Assembly: GCF_901709675.1 (NCBI RefSeq)
Contig: NC_051089.1
Coordinates: 13,009,976-13,073,975, forward strand
From: Syngnathus acus
Lineage: Eukaryota > Chordata > Actinopteri > Syngnathiformes > Syngnathidae
Reading direction: 5' to 3'
Length of the DNA stretch: 64,000 nucleotides
Shown here: one piece after another, positions 35,401-59,261 of the stretch
Numbering within the stretch: the stretch's first letter is position 1
Layout: the number at the start of each line of letters is the position of its first letter
Notes under the pieces: model-generated
What the model was told of the DNA's origin: nothing
The model's database searches: none
What the model saw: the letters and a program-made list of their open reading frames with translations, nothing else
Program-made: the position numbers and the translations under genes

Positions 35401-37738
35401 AAGACACACAAAGAAATCGAAATTCTTGCATAACACAGAATACGTTTTCCTTAACAGTACGACAATAAAGAATGCCATACAACTACAGTAATATTAGAGC
35501 TGCACGATTTTGGCCAAAATAGGAATCTTGATTATTTTGATCAATATTGGAATCACTGTCATTCATCACAATTATTCATAATGTTACAAAATCAGGTGTA
35601 TTTTCAGTGCACTATTTTTCAGCAAAAGTTTATAAACAGTTTTAAGGGCCAATGACTTTTTGAATATTAATAAATATACAAGAGGAGGGTGCAAAAATAG
35701 ACATCTCATGGGTGAAATTAGTCACATTATATGACGATTGTGTCTTTTTCAGATTTTATTTATATTATATGTTTAAAAAGCATTGTGTGCTTTCCCTTTT
35801 TTCTTATTTTCTCTTTTCTTCATGCGTTTGCACCCACCTGTGCATATTGTTTAACCCAAAAATTTAACATAGCTTTTACAAACTCCAACACAAGCTTATT
35901 CTTTTAATTGATTTAAAAGAAATAAAACTACTTTCAAGAGATACGTAAACTGGACGGCAGCGATCACTATGTACGACTGTGCAAATGCAGATTCGTTTTA
36001 CATCACAACTACTTGAAAATTATGATATTCTGATGATAAGCTGAAATAAAACTACTTTCAAGAGATACGTAAACTGGACGGCAGCGATCACTATGTACGA
36101 CTGTGCAAATGCAGATTCGTTTTACATCACAACTACTTGAAAATTATGATATTCTGATGATAAGCTGACCATAATACTCACCCTGAGATGCTGGAACGCA
36201 TGGATGCTATAAGGTAGTTCTAACACTCTTGCACAGTCTGGCTCTTCTAGATCGGGAGGCAGAGCCGAGAGTAAATCCACATAGTCTTCGGGGCTACGCA
36301 CAAGAGGGCAGAGGTACAATTCATTAAATACATGAAGACAATTGTTAAGCAAATTAGTAAAGTAAAGGTCACTCAAGGAGGAAGAGAAGAAATCATTTCC
36401 AAATAGCCCTTGCTTACGGCATCTCATGACATCTCACATGTTTTTTTGGAAAGGAAGTGCAAGACTTACCGAATATCTTTACTCTCTAAGGAGACGTAAG
36501 TGCCATCATACAGGTCGAGGTCACCAAGAGGTACTTTGGCCATAATGCAATCTGCATCCTCTCTGTAGTGTCGCTGCTCTAGTCCTGTATCCCTGTCCTC
36601 GTTTTCTTCAATGTGAATTTTTTGTGCCACTAGCAGCTTCTGCTCAAAATTAAGAAAAGGAACAGTCACAGGTGTTAGCGAGATAATCGTATTCAACTTA
36701 AATAAATACAGTAATTCCCTGCAAACAAAGAGACGGTCCAAGTGCAAAGTAAAGCGTAACTGACAATGGCTTAAACTAAATTTATTTATGGATTAAACAA
36801 CAAATAGACCACAAACAACTAACAGTTAAAATGAATTCAAAATTTTCTTATATTAGTTACCCTTAAACATACAGTATTAATACAGTACAAATAAAGTAAG
36901 AATTTTTTTTTTTAACTCACTGATTGGAAATTGATTCAAAAATTCAGATTGAGTAAAACCTTGCAAATACTCCTAACGTCCACTAACAACCCAGGCTAAA
37001 CTTAATTAACACTTGCCAGGTATAAAGCTTAGCTGTCAATGAAAAGATATCGGGAAAACTCACTCACCTCCAGTTTCTTGAGGTAGTTAACACGAGACTC
37101 TTGCCTCATGAAAATTACCACGTCATGCGGATGCTTGAGATTCAAAGGTGAATCAACCTACAAGTTTAGTACGGGGAAAGAAACCAAATATCAAACTTGA
37201 GGCAAAATAATAACTACACAGTTTCAATGCTCTCCATCCAAGACTCCCCGACAAGTTGTCACGTAAACAAATCGCAACTGTTAAGCTTATTAATCAATGA
37301 CTTATAAGCAACATATTGCGACGCTGACAGCTGGTATGTTTTGGTCATCTTGACCTCAACCAACTCTACCTCGCGTAAGCTCAAGTCTGCGCTTTACTAC
37401 ACATCGTTGAGGCTTTGTCGGCAGGGAAACAGATCTGACATAGCTCAGAGGAGCCAACATAACTACATGATTAAAACCCGAACAAAGTAAATTAATATAT
37501 AGGTTACTGGTAAAGCTAACAGAGATAGCATCTGGAGCTAGCAATAGAGAGGCTCAATGAGCTGTCATACTTGCTGTTGTATTTTTCCATCCTCGGTGAC
37601 AACCCAGTGGGTCGTAGCGTCTCCGGCGTCCACTATGAGTATGCAGAGGAGAATGAAAAGCTTTCCCCGTAATGTTTTTCGCGAACAGCTGACTCGACAG
37701 GGAAAGGAGTCCAGACTGATTTTCTCGATGTCCGCCAT
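26464..37738 (-). CDS. ttc17: tetratricopeptide repeat protein 17, 25 exons
   Basis: TTC17 is a large TPR protein linked in vertebrates to actin organisation and ciliogenesis. Coding exons, first to last: 37571-37738, 37068-37157, 36470-36639, 36182-36293, 35148-35279, 34861-34970, 34617-34764, 34240-34379, 33661-33821, 33126-33238, 32271-32423, 31400-31515, 31163-31319, 30973-31044, 30661-30885, 30216-30435, 29930-30049, 29257-29543, 28996-29149, 28790-28910, 28323-28482, 28145-28228, 27896-28015, 26686-26829, 26464-26595. All phases agree, giving about 1202 aa (human 1141). The first exon has a hydrophobic signal-like segment (residues 23-38), then ATTHWVVTEDGKIQQQ, a TTC17 hallmark. TPR-type helices recur in the middle and C-terminal thirds (NTSSWVLYNMASFFWR, NQTSWVLSSMAALYWR); exon 9 is a coiled coil. 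Exons 11 and 12 end at GC donors. Exons 11-13 and 16-18 are the least conserved. Confidence 0.95.
29571..29811. mobile_element. short hAT-like non-autonomous element
   Basis: The sequence from TAGGGATGAACAAGTACCGA to a degraded right end is flanked on both sides by the identical 8 bases ATTGCAAT (29563-29570 and 29812-29819). An 8-bp target duplication is typical of hAT transposons, and the left terminus resembles common teleost hAT miniature elements with internal GATACC/GGTATC words. It is 241 bp, has no coding capacity, and sits in a ttc17 intron. Confidence 0.7.
32748..33102. mobile_element. hAT-like miniature inverted-repeat element
   Basis: The terminal repeats are TAGGGCTGCACAATAT on the left and the inverse of ATATTATGCAGCCCTA on the right, matching at 15 of 16 positions. 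The interior is AT-rich and non-coding, about 355 bp in all. Flanking bases (CTAATAAT and CTGTCAAT) are only partly alike, so the target duplication has decayed or I have misplaced the ends slightly. It lies in a ttc17 intron. Confidence 0.65.
33365..33545 (-). mobile_element. decayed SINE fragment
   Basis: In reverse orientation it shows the body and tail of the GGATG-tailed SINE: CCATCCATCGATTCTC, then GGGGCTGGAGCC, then CTGGTCGCCAGCCAGTCACAGGGCAC. It lies in a ttc17 intron. Confidence 0.6.
35919..36168. repeat. perfect 124-bp tandem duplication in a ttc17 intron
   Basis: The block from 35920 to 36043 is repeated from 36044 to 36167 with no difference that I can find, and one further matching base on each side. 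It contains no exon. The second copy ends only 14 bases from the coding exon starting at 36182, so the donor-side intron border of that exon adjoins it. Confidence 0.92.
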
Positions 37739-39195
37739 TTTTCTGTCTCCTTAGCGCTGTGGCAACAGCTGAGCGACCTCCGACCGCATCGTGGCGCTCA
37801 ACTCACTTAGCACCCCAAGAGACCGAAACAATGGGCTCTTTTAGCAAAGAAGTACAAATTGTGTGCGTACCGGAAAATAAATTTTATTGTTTCCATCCAT
37901 ACCTGCAGCATTTCTTTTTTTTTTTTCCTCACTGGAACAATCTATATGAAGATTCAGAGTGGAAAACTCAAACCAGCCTCTAAGAAATAAAAAAAAAGTT
38001 CATTTGCAAGTCCAGTGACTTTCATTGGATCGATATAATCACTGAATAGTGAATTGATTCTTCAAAATCAGTCAATTGAATACACTCATTAGATCATTAG
38101 AAAAATACAAACTTAACATTTTTTGTGCTTCTGTATCTTAATCATATGAGGCTTATGATCATCTGATTAAAAGTGTCACGTATATTTGTTTGTGTGTACG
38201 TACGGTGTTAAAATGATGATTGTAAATATGAACTATTTGTATAATTAGGATCAGGTTGAACATTAGCTACGTTGATTTTGGTGCCTCTGTAGTCCCAAAA
38301 CTATATTAGTTTGTGTGAATGAGTTAAAATGTACCATTCAGATTGTGTACTGAGTAGGTTGACGCTTCATGAAGTTCACTTGTATTAGTTCACAGATATG
38401 GAGGAAGTTGCAGATGGTGTAGGCAGGGGTACACTTGCCGATACCGTGCGTTCGATTCTCGCATATGATGCGATGCGATGTGAATGTGTGTGTGTGTGAC
38501 AAAAAAGATACGCGTCTGACACATTTAATATGGCCGCTTAGTCAACGTATAATTCATTAACCATTTTTGGGCGGCTGCGATCTCTATGTTCTGACGTATG
38601 ATGACGTGTTAAGACAGGAAATTCTGTACAAAGATTAGTTTCCAACTTTCCAAGGTAACATTTTAACAAGGTATTTGTCTGATCTATTGTGTGTTTCAGT
38701 GTGTTCGGAAGAGTTGGGTGCCATAACGTTTTTATTTGGTGTACATATTTGTTTTAAAAACGGTATTTGGATGAGACAGCCCAGACTGCAAAATTAACAG
38801 TTCCGCATGTGGAAGTTCGGCTAGTCTCCTCAAACGTCAACGTTGTCTGTATGTTTCTATTGATTTAATGATTCTAAGTATCCAACATGCATGTACATAA
38901 TATTTATGCGAACCAATAGAAATGCTTAGAGTTATATTAGCCTACGAAACTAAGGTAAAAACAATAAACATGCGATAAACAACCGTGTTTCCAGTAAACC
39001 ACCTCGCCGTTTGTATATCCATGAATAATTGTTTTAGTATTCATCAATAAGTCAAATTTCCCCTACGTCCAGTTATTTTAAAGTGTTTCTGAATGTACGT
39101 AAATGATTGGTCAGTTACCAAAATATTGCGCAATATCAGGAGGATGAAATGATTGTATGTCATTGCTCACCACTTTCTGCTTCATCCACCTCCAG
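37739..39195. other. divergent intergenic region between ttc17 and traf6
   Basis: ttc17 starts leftward at 37738 and traf6 coding starts rightward at 39196. A perfect acceptor (CCACCTCCAG) immediately precedes the traf6 start codon, so traf6 must have at least one upstream non-coding exon, probably in 38.5-39.1 kb. The exact promoters are not visible to me. Confidence 0.5.
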
Positions 39196-42100
39196 ATGTC
39201 TTGCTCTGGTAGTCACAAAGGGAGTTTGGAGGCGGTACGTTATGATGGAGCTTCTGGTGGTGAGCTGTCCAGTTGTGCCTTGGCAATGCTGGAACACGAA
39301 TCTCTACAAAGTCCCTCAGAGAAGTCTGGTGGCTCTACTGTTCTCCCATCTACTGCCCTTGTGCAGGGCTACGATGTGGAGTTTGATCCACCACTTGAGA
39401 GAAAATACGAGTGTCCTATCTGCCTAATGGCTCTCAGGAATGCCATTCAAACACCATGTGGGCACCGTTTCTGCAAGAGCTGCATTGAGAAGTCAATTCG
39501 GTAGGCTTTTGTATTGCTTTGACATTCAACACTAATTTGCTTCATAATGAATTCATTCACCGCAGTCACAGTGTTAATTACACTGGTCAATAGCAAATTT
39601 GAATCAAAGATGGGTTTATGTGTCCCTAAATGTATTATCGACACTGATTTGAATTTTTTAAAAACTTTTTTCCCCTCCAATCACATCAGCTTTTCAAGAT
39701 AATTTCATTTTTTCTTTTTAAGTTTGACCCATAAAGGCTTGCGTAATACCGATTTTACCATAATTTATAGCTGACATCTCAGAAAAAAATTAACTTGTTG
39801 CTGAACCTAACATTACAAAATATATTACATATTATATAATTGTTATGAGGCTGCAACTAACAATTATTTTAATGTTATTTTGTCAATCGAGTAATTTAAA
39901 AAAAAAAAAAATGTTTTAATTTCCACTCCTTTATTTAAAAATTGGACATTATTTCAAACTGATCAGTGCAAAATACATACATTCATTTCAGAATGAGCGA
40001 AAAATGAATCGAAAACACATTTGCTAATTTCAATTATTTGTTGCACCGCTAAATCTTTACATCATTACTATGAAAACCTGATGCGCTTGAGAGAAAAACA
40101 AAGGGCAAATTCAGAATCAGCACAAAACATTAATCAAAAATGAATAAAATGTTGACTTGTATTATTTGTCATCAATAGCATGTACAGGTATATGATTGTG
40201 TAAATGAAGTGCCATATATTGTTTTCATGAGAATGTTTCTTCCTGAAATAAAGGGACACAGGACAGAGGTGCCCGGTGGACAATGAAATGCTGTTAGAAG
40301 ACCAACTCTTTCCTGATAACTTTGCCAAAAGGGAGATTCTTTCTCTCACTGTCCGCTGTCCAAATGCTGGCTGTACGGACAAAATGGAGCTCCGAAATTT
40401 AGAGGTGAGAAAATATAGACACTTAGGAAGCCAGCATAAAATAGAAATTCGCCTGATCTAATTCCTTTATGTGAGTTAGCAAGTGCTTTGGATTCAGGTT
40501 GTGGTCATTCCCATCAAACAATGAAGTTATGCCCTTTGGACGAGTGAGTGTTGCTCTCTCATTTGCAATTGGTATAACAAATAATCCTCAAGCGTTGATC
40601 TGGAGCTTAAGTCCAAACCACATCTTCATGTATGTGATTCTGTAGTGTTGAGGGCTGATGTAATGGCAACCTCTGCTGACCTGTTTGCGGTTTCTTCCGC
40701 GATGATGAAATGAGCCTCATGAGGCATCGAACCGGTTGTGGTTCAAGAAAAGGTTAATTTCTCAAAGCTTCATGTGCACACAATACCACCTACAGGACAT
40801 GTGTATAATTACAGGGATCTGGAGCTTAACCACACAAAGGGTCATGCATAGATTTTGACCAGTTCAGAGTGTACCCCAGCTATGGCCTGAGGACAAGCTC
40901 CAGCATATCCCTGGAAAAGTGAATGGATATACAAATTATGTTAAACTGGTTTCAGATCATTGTGGTAATGTTTACAGTCTAAGCCGTTACTATAGGGAAT
41001 TGTAAACCTTTTTTAGCATTGGGCACCAATATTCACAGTTTTAGGCAAGACCTGGTCTCTATCCCCCAAAAACAGCTCGAGATGACTGTAGATAACATGT
41101 ACCCATTCTTGACTTTTCTTCTGTTTTCCTTTCAGAATCATTTGTCTCAATGTCCATTTGCGACTGTGCCCTGCCCACAGTGCCAAGAGGCCGTGAGAAA
41201 AAGTTACTTTGAGAACCACAAAACCATAGAGTGCCAAAGGAGACCCATGTCCTGCCCAGACTGCGTTGCGTGCTTTGTATACGAGGAGAGGGAGGTACTT
41301 TTTTCTCCCTTTCCTAACCGATTCTTTGAATGAAGTATACCCACAGCAAAGATTTTTAACTTACTGTACATCATATACCTGTACGTTCATTTTCTTTCAA
41401 TTTGTCCATTTTCGCTCAGCTTCATGAGCAGCAGTGTCCGTTTGCGAGCATCAAGTGTCAGTACTGTGATCTGGATCTTATCAGAGACCAGGTACGTTAA
41501 TCATTTCACAACCACACAAATAAGACTACATAGTTGGCACATAAAAATATTTCCAATCATTCACTTCCTGTCTCACTGTCATCCTTGTTGATAGTGTTAA
41601 TATCGATTACTATAATTCCCTTTTTTGGGGTCACCCTGACAAATCCCCGACCTAAACTCCAACTCGTTCGGAATTCAGTTGCTCCCTTCCTTCTACCACA
41701 TCACCTGGAGAGATGAACCAATCATAAAATGTGTCCATCTGATTTGTTAACAATTAGGCTGTTGAAATTCTGTTTGAAAATGTTTTTCCATTGCTTTTGT
41801 TTCAGATGGAGTCTCATTGTGATACAGATTGTCCCAAAGCCCCTATTGCCTGTACCTTTAGCACTTTTGGATGCAAGGAAAGGGTAAGTGATGGAGTGTA
41901 AAAAAAATCTTAAAACTTGGACATTCATTTGATATTCCTCAGAACATAATTTTTTGTCGTTCTTTGTAGATGCAGCGGCACAACCTGGCTCAGCATATGC
42001 AGGAATTTACGCAAATGCACATGCGCTACATGGCGGAGTTTGTGCGCTGTCTTAGCCTTAACGGCACCACACCAAAGTCACTTTGGGCTCTTGGACCATC

Positions 42101-43046
42101 TGTTTCATCTGATGATCAGTGTGCAGCATTTGCATCATCTTGTCGGGGAAGTCCAAGCGGTGGCAGCAGCTGTGGCCCATCCCACCCGAGCGAAGAAATG
42201 CAGAGGATCCGGGATATGGATGGACGACTTGTAAAACAGGATCACCAGCTCCGTGAGCTTGTCATCTTAGAAGAGACTCGGGTATTTTCATATTCCTTCC
42301 TACTTCTCCTCAAGCACAAATTCAGCTGGGATAGGCTATAGCTGACCCTCCACCCTGAACTAGGATTCAATTTAGAATATACGAGCTCATTGAATATATA
42401 AGCTCATGTTCATGGTTGCCGGCTCATGATTGCTGTTTCCTTTCAACAGGTAGCTCAGCTTGCACAGCTCCAGCAAAGAGTAGCTGTGCTAGAAGAAACA
42501 GTGAAGGAGCTGGAGGCTCAACAATGTCATGGCATCTTCATCTGGCGTCTCAGAAATTTCTCCGCCTACCTCCAGAACCAAGAAGCCGGCTTGCCGGTGG
42601 TCGAGCACAGCCCAGGCTTCTACACGGGTCAACCGGGCTACAAACTGTGTCTCCGCTTACAACTTCAAACACCCAATGCACCACGCTGTTCCAACTACAT
42701 CTCCCTCTTTGTCCACACCATGCAAGGAGCTTTTGATGGACGGCTGAGCTGGCCTTTCCAGGGCACTATCCGTCTGGCCATTCTCGACCAGGGCCCTGAA
42801 GCTCAACATCATATGGAGGTGATGGAGACTAAACCGGACCTTCAAGCTTTCAAGAAACCCATCATTCAGCGTAACCCAAAGGGGTTTGGCTACGTGACTT
42901 TCCTGCACCTGCATCAATTGAATCAGCGAGCTTATGTCAAGGATAACACCGTCCTCATCCGCTGTGAGGTAACGCCACGTTTTGACATGTTCCAACGTGA
43001 GGGACCAGCAATGCAGCCCAGGGGTCCCGAGGCCTCACGCGACTAA
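39196..43046 (+). CDS. traf6: TNF receptor-associated factor 6, 7 coding exons
   Basis: TRAF6 is a RING E3 ubiquitin ligase and adaptor that makes K63-linked chains downstream of Toll/IL-1 receptors and CD40. Coding exons: 39196-39500, 40254-40404, 41136-41294, 41420-41491, 41806-41883, 41970-42281, 42450-43046. Phases agree throughout, giving 557 aa (human 522). Domains in order are a variable N-terminus (1-57); [20 protein letters not shown] opening the RING finger (Cys73 to about residue 112, with CGHRFCKSC); a run of TRAF-type zinc fingers across exons 2-5 (repeated C...C...H...C); a coiled coil at residues 360-384 ([20 protein letters not shown]); and the MATH/TRAF-C domain from about 385 ([44 protein letters not shown]). 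The start is the Met directly after a splice acceptor. The exon 6 linker is Ser/Gly-rich and poorly conserved, which explains the extra length. Confidence 0.97.
39846..40040. mobile_element. probable hAT-like MITE in traf6 intron 1
   Basis: The left end AGGCTGCAACTAACAATTAT and the right end ATTTGTTGCACCGCT form imperfect inverted termini of a type common in teleosts. The interior is AT-rich and non-coding. No clear target duplication was seen. Confidence 0.45.
40855..40935 (+). mobile_element. SINE tail fragment in traf6 intron 2
   Basis: GTGTACCCCAGCTATGGCC, CAAGCTCCAGCATATCCC and GTGAATGGATATAC match the 3' part of the GGATG-tailed SINE, diverged and truncated. Confidence 0.45.
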
Positions 43047-43792
43047 CTTATATTGCATGTCAGTCATGCTTAGTTTTCTCAAGACTGCCTTGAATGTGCA
43101 AATATGCTGGTATTTATCACCAATTTTCAAATATCTTTTAATTATTCTTACTTGTATGCAATTTTATTTTAATCAGGTTAGAAATATCTTGCATGTATGC
43201 GCATCATTTAACAAGCATGTTCATTTAGTATGAATAGGTTTGGTGATTTTATATGTAGATTTTCTGCCGAAAAACTGACTTACTACCACATAGCACAATA
43301 GTTGTTTGTTTGTTTGTTTGTCTGTTTTGCCAACCTCTTTTATGACCAGCACGTGCAAAAAAGAAACGTGTACTTGTCAAGCCTCCTTCACGCTCACACT
43401 AGCCGCTTGTGACTAGTGCTAGCTCTACATTAGTAGTGAGTAGTGCATAAATAGAATAACAAGTAGGATTACTGACTGAAAAGTATTATATTTAGCAGTG
43501 AAACTTTTTTTCATTATTTAAGTTTTATTCCCAAGTTAACACCAACAGTGTGATTAATTGCAAATGATGTATATCTTCAAAATGTGCCTTTGCATTGATC
43601 TAGTTATTCTCCAACATTAGCAACCACAAAGTCGATGAGTCTACGGCGGTAATAAATAAGAAATAATTAATGATGCTTGCTATGGATGTGCCTTTTTTAA
43701 TTTCAGTGCAATGTCTTATGTGTTTGAGATAATGTTGCTAATCATTGAAATGTGAAATATTGCTCTTGTTTTTTTGTTTTCCAATAACCTGA

Positions 43793-43798
43793 AATAAA
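43793..43798 (+). terminator. traf6 poly(A) signal
   Basis: AATAAA about 750 bases after the traf6 stop codon, in the context CCTGAAATAAAGATTC. It is the best placed canonical signal before the convergent trpm5 gene. Confidence 0.6.
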
Positions 43799-44351
43799 GA
43801 TTCATGTCATCTACGTAGATGCATGGTACTTCAATGCAAAGCTTCTTGAAACTTACATCCCAAGCTAAATAAACACACTAGCTTGCTCTTAAAACTGACA
43901 GTCAATAAATGTAATTTTTTACAATAATCAAATCTAACGCCTCATCTAGCGTTGTGAATGGGTATAATGTCTAGACCCCGAATATAAGATGACCCCCACT
44001 TCTTCAGTCTTATTTCAATGCAAAAAACATCGTCTTATATTTGGGCCAATACGGTACTTATTAGAATCGTTTGGACCCATTTGTTTTATCATGATTTATG
44101 ACAGGCAGACATCATATGACAACTTAACATTTTCAATGTGTCAAGCCAAGTCAATTTTATTTATACTATAGCTCTTAATCACAAGCGTGTCTCAAAGGTC
44201 TTCACATCGCCACAGTTGACAATTATTCTCAATATCCCCTGATGTGTCTTCAAACAAAGTATCAGTATCAATTTGTCTTCTACATTATCTTCATAAATAC
44301 AGAAAAATATGGTTATAATTAGCCATCCTAATATCACTATGATGATATTGC

Positions 44352-44357
44352 TTTATT
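44352..44357 (-). terminator. trpm5 poly(A) signal
   Basis: Minus-strand AATAAA (tttatt on +) only about 35 bases after the inferred trpm5 stop codon. This implies a very short 3' UTR if it is used. Confidence 0.5.
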
Positions 44358-44391
44358 TTTTTTCTTTGGTAATGAAACGGTAAACTTCAGC

Positions 44392-56210
<11,819 letters not shown>

Positions 56211-57639
56211 CTACAAACAAGCAAACATGCCAATATTAGATGCACTTCCCTAAATTCACTCTAAACCAATTATTATTTACATAACAAAAGGTTCTTTGAG
56301 GCACTTGTGGTCAATGCAAAACTGCCAGAATTCCATTCATGATCCCATATGCAAAGCTGCTCTTAGCATATGTTTGAACTCAAAATTCACAAAGCACCAC
56401 TGCTCACTGTTGGATGCCACTCGTGTCTAAATCAAATCCCTAATCAATTCACAAAATTAGTTTTGTTCAGTCATTTTATGAAGTTAGGTCTCATTTCAAA
56501 TTACTGTCACAGATTGTTTCACATAAATATCAGATGACCCTTTTTCCTCAGTCTTATTTCCATATGTAAACATTTGTACGCTTAGAAATGAATTAAAACA
56601 CTCTTGGGTCCTTCCAATTATCAATGAGTAGGAATGAGCTTGTGGTTAAATAAAGAGCATTTGTTTTCAGTGTGTTTTTAAGTACAGACACTGGCTGTGG
56701 TGGGAGCTGGTATTTGACTACAGTTTTGACTCTGATGACCATTGGCTATGCAAATGATCTGATTTGCATGCAATCATATGGGACTATATGACCAGCCATG
56801 AGATACGCACACATACACATCTCTCTTCCTCAACATTTAAAACAACTATGGTGAAAGAATAAGAATAGTAGCCCATTAATATTCATGTCCATCTTGCCCT
56901 GAGGACAACATGAGTAGAACAAGGATTTGTTCTAAAAATTGCTTACCAGTGATGGGACATTGTCAAGAACTAAGAAGAATTAAAACAGAGGAACAATGTT
57001 AACATTTATTTATTTAAACTTAACATCAAATGTGTTTCTTCTCAACCAAATATGTATTCCATATTTATTTATCAAATAAATTGTTTTCATGGGGGCGGGG
57101 GGGCTGATACTGATTTTATTTGCCCAAATATTTAAAGAGCTGTAATTTTAATACCGTGACACCACAAAGGTTTTGCTCACAGTTCTCCTACCAACCACCT
57201 GAATCCAATATCAGATACAATATGTGAGAATATGAAAATATTGTTTGCATAACATGACAGCAAGACAGTAGATGTCACATGTACTTACAAGAAAATTGTC
57301 TCCTCTGCCCAGCATCCTTGAACAATCCTTTCCTGCTTAATCCCACTTGAGAAGGTCATAGAAATTTCCCCTACAAGGATTGAGTGAGACACTAGAAAGT
57401 GATAAGGCTCTATCACTGCAACAAGACCAACAACACCACTCATTTGCATACTCATTTGCAATGACAAGACAGGTGACAAAGGGCGTACCAACAACCTTGC
57501 TGTTTTCATTGTGTTTGTTGCCCCTTGGTTCCGAAAACATGGCATTTCCTTCCATTGCAATGTGGATGACAGTCAGGTTGCAATCTCCTTAAGACATGCC
57601 CTGCCAAGAGGACATTCTAAATTTCAATGTAAACAGAAA
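56211..57639. other. trpm5 5' region and intergenic sequence
   Basis: A 23-base exon candidate at 56947-56969 (minus) has good acceptor and donor sites and joins in phase to the exon at 56146-56210. Beyond it no convincing first exon is seen. The minus frame at 57285-57560 ends at a good donor but in the wrong phase. Confidence 0.35.
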
Positions 57640-58090
57640 TAATGTTTTTTGGCCCATGTACTATATCCCACCCTGTTGACTTGGGCCCCCTGGAGTCTTA
57701 TCTAAACCCAACAGTTTTGAACTTGGGTTTTAAATTGGACAGTGATTTTAAATTGGACCGCCAAATCAGTGTTGTTAAATCCAGCTTCTTCCATCTTGGG
57801 TAGCTGGCAAGCCCTTCCTTTGTCAACAGCACTTAGAAACAGTAATCTATACATTTGTTACATCTCGGTCCAATTAATGTATAATGCCATTTCAGTCCTA
57901 CATCAAGCATCTCCAGTTGGTCCGAAATAAAACCAACCACCTCGTAACTGGCGCTCGCAAGAGGGACAACAAAACCCCAATTCTGGCCTCCCAATACATT
58001 TTATGAAACTTCTGTTTGTTTTCAAATTGTTAAACGTATCTCTTTGAACTCCACCACCCCTTCACAATTGCCCTTGCAACAAGTCAGTTA
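57640..58090 (+). mobile_element. LINE reverse-transcriptase fragment
   Basis: Broken + frames read HPVDLGP, NLGFKLDSDFKLDRQIS and VVKSSFFHLG, then traces of TRKR..P.LAS and FKI.. further on. This is the segment following the YADD box in L2/Rex-type LINEs. It is full of stops and not functional. Confidence 0.7.
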
Positions 58091-58732
58091 AACACATTAG
58101 CTAATGATGTACATTGTTTACTAATCACTTATATTCATTCAATTTGACTACAATTGTTACTTTTGGGCTGCTCGGGAATAAAAATAGAGATCTAAAGGGA
58201 TCTGGTTTTTGAGATGCCGTCTTTTTTTGTTCATATTCCAAAAGTAATACAAATTTGCAACATGCAGACTCTTAAGACACTACACACTCTCGTCACCTTT
58301 CATCTTCCTGATCAAAATACACAACATACACATTCTGTATGCAAGCAAAAAAAGAAAAGAAAACATTCTGTATGCAAACACATGCATCATAACATCAAGT
58401 CGCAAACCATAAATGCAATCAGGACTACTTTATTTGAAAGCTTAACTATTTTTAGGCTTAAAGATAAAATAATGATCACTACAAATTTAAACAGTATGAT
58501 TTGATTTGAAATAGCCATGCCATATTGCACTTTCTTGTTGTATATGGTGCTAATAATTATGCAAAGGCTCCGTGACCTATACGTCGCAGCAGCCAATAAG
58601 CACTCTAGTTTAGTCAACTGACCTTCACCGAAGATCAAAGGGTCAAAAGAGATAAATATCCGCACGAAGCATGAACTCGTCATAAGTACTGCAAAGGGAA
58701 GAAAAGCAACATAAAGAAATACGCGGAGAAAA
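58091..58732. other. cdkn1c-like 5' flank
   Basis: AT-rich sequence with no exon. It holds the presumed promoter and 5' UTR of the CDK-inhibitor gene; no single core promoter element is certain. Confidence 0.35.
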
Positions 58733-59261
58733 ATGGACTGCAAAGTGCGTCGATGTCTCTTTGGCCCGGTGGATCACGAGCAGCTACACCGAGATCTGAA
58801 GATGAATCTCCATGAATTATTTCTGGAAGCCTGCCGGCGATGGAACTTTGACTTCCAGACCGACGCTCCGCTTCCAGGGATGTTTGAGTGGGAGAAAATT
58901 TCCGGTGGCTGCACCGCCACGTTTTACCAAACCCAGCACGAGTGCAGCGCTCCCGTCTCGGCCGCCGATGACCAAGACATGGAGGGCTGGAGCGACCAGG
59001 AGAACCGACCCGGCTTCTCCAACTATCCCGGCGAAGTAACGCCTGTCCGGGGGAAGAGGACTCGCCCCAAGTCCAAAGAAAATGCACAAATCAGGTAGGA
59101 AACGCTAACTGAAACAAGGATGAAAAGTATTGAGGTGGTGGAATAATCGTCACAGTTTCTTTGCAGACCTTGCTGGAAAGAGGAGGACGTCTGCAGAAGG
59201 CAAACCCACAAACTTTTACTCTAAGCGCACCGAAGCAGCTTTGTGCAAATCAATAAGATGA
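58733..59261 (+). CDS. cdkn1c: cyclin-dependent kinase inhibitor, p57/p21 family, 2 exons
   Basis: CIP/KIP proteins bind cyclin-CDK complexes and arrest the cell cycle. Exon 1 (58733-59094) encodes the N-terminal inhibitory domain: RRCLFGPVDHEQLHRDL (cyclin-binding RxLFG at residues 7-11) and RRWNFDFQTDAPLPGMFEWE (CDK-binding WNFDF at 37-41). A short tail with KGKRTRPK-like basic residues follows, then a good donor (CAG|GTAGGA). Exon 2 is ambiguous. The strong acceptor TTTGCAG at 59066 gives a frame ending PCWKEEDVCRRQTHKLLL (stop 59222-59224). The frame that looks like the family's C-terminal PCNA/nuclear-signal region (KRRTSAEGKPTNFYSKRTE, stop 59259-59261) needs a weak acceptor at 59082 or one base of difference. 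The neighbours trpm5 and kcnq1 support cdkn1c rather than cdkn1a. At about 120-160 aa it is much shorter than mammalian p57. Confidence 0.85.

Larger units (their letters stand above)
43047..44391. other. convergent intergenic region (traf6 and trpm5 3' ends)
   Basis: It holds the traf6 3' UTR up to about 43.82 kb. Next is a short repeat ending ATACGGTA near 44055 that resembles one at 63.3 kb. Then comes a LINE-tail-like segment near 44143-44215 (CAAGTCAATTTTATTTATAC), and finally the trpm5 3' UTR. Confidence 0.5.

Noticed and set aside
42657-42995. 112-codon minus frame inside the traf6 last exon
   Set aside because: It is antisense to the conserved MATH domain and is explained by it.
57285-57560. 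Minus-strand frame ending at a good donor, considered as the first trpm5 exon
   Set aside because: Its phase does not fit the next exon candidate at 56947-56969, and it has no family resemblance.
58680-59087. 135-codon minus frame opposite the CDK-inhibitor exon
   Set aside because: It is a shadow of the GC-rich coding exon on the other strand; the + frame has clear CDI-domain motifs.
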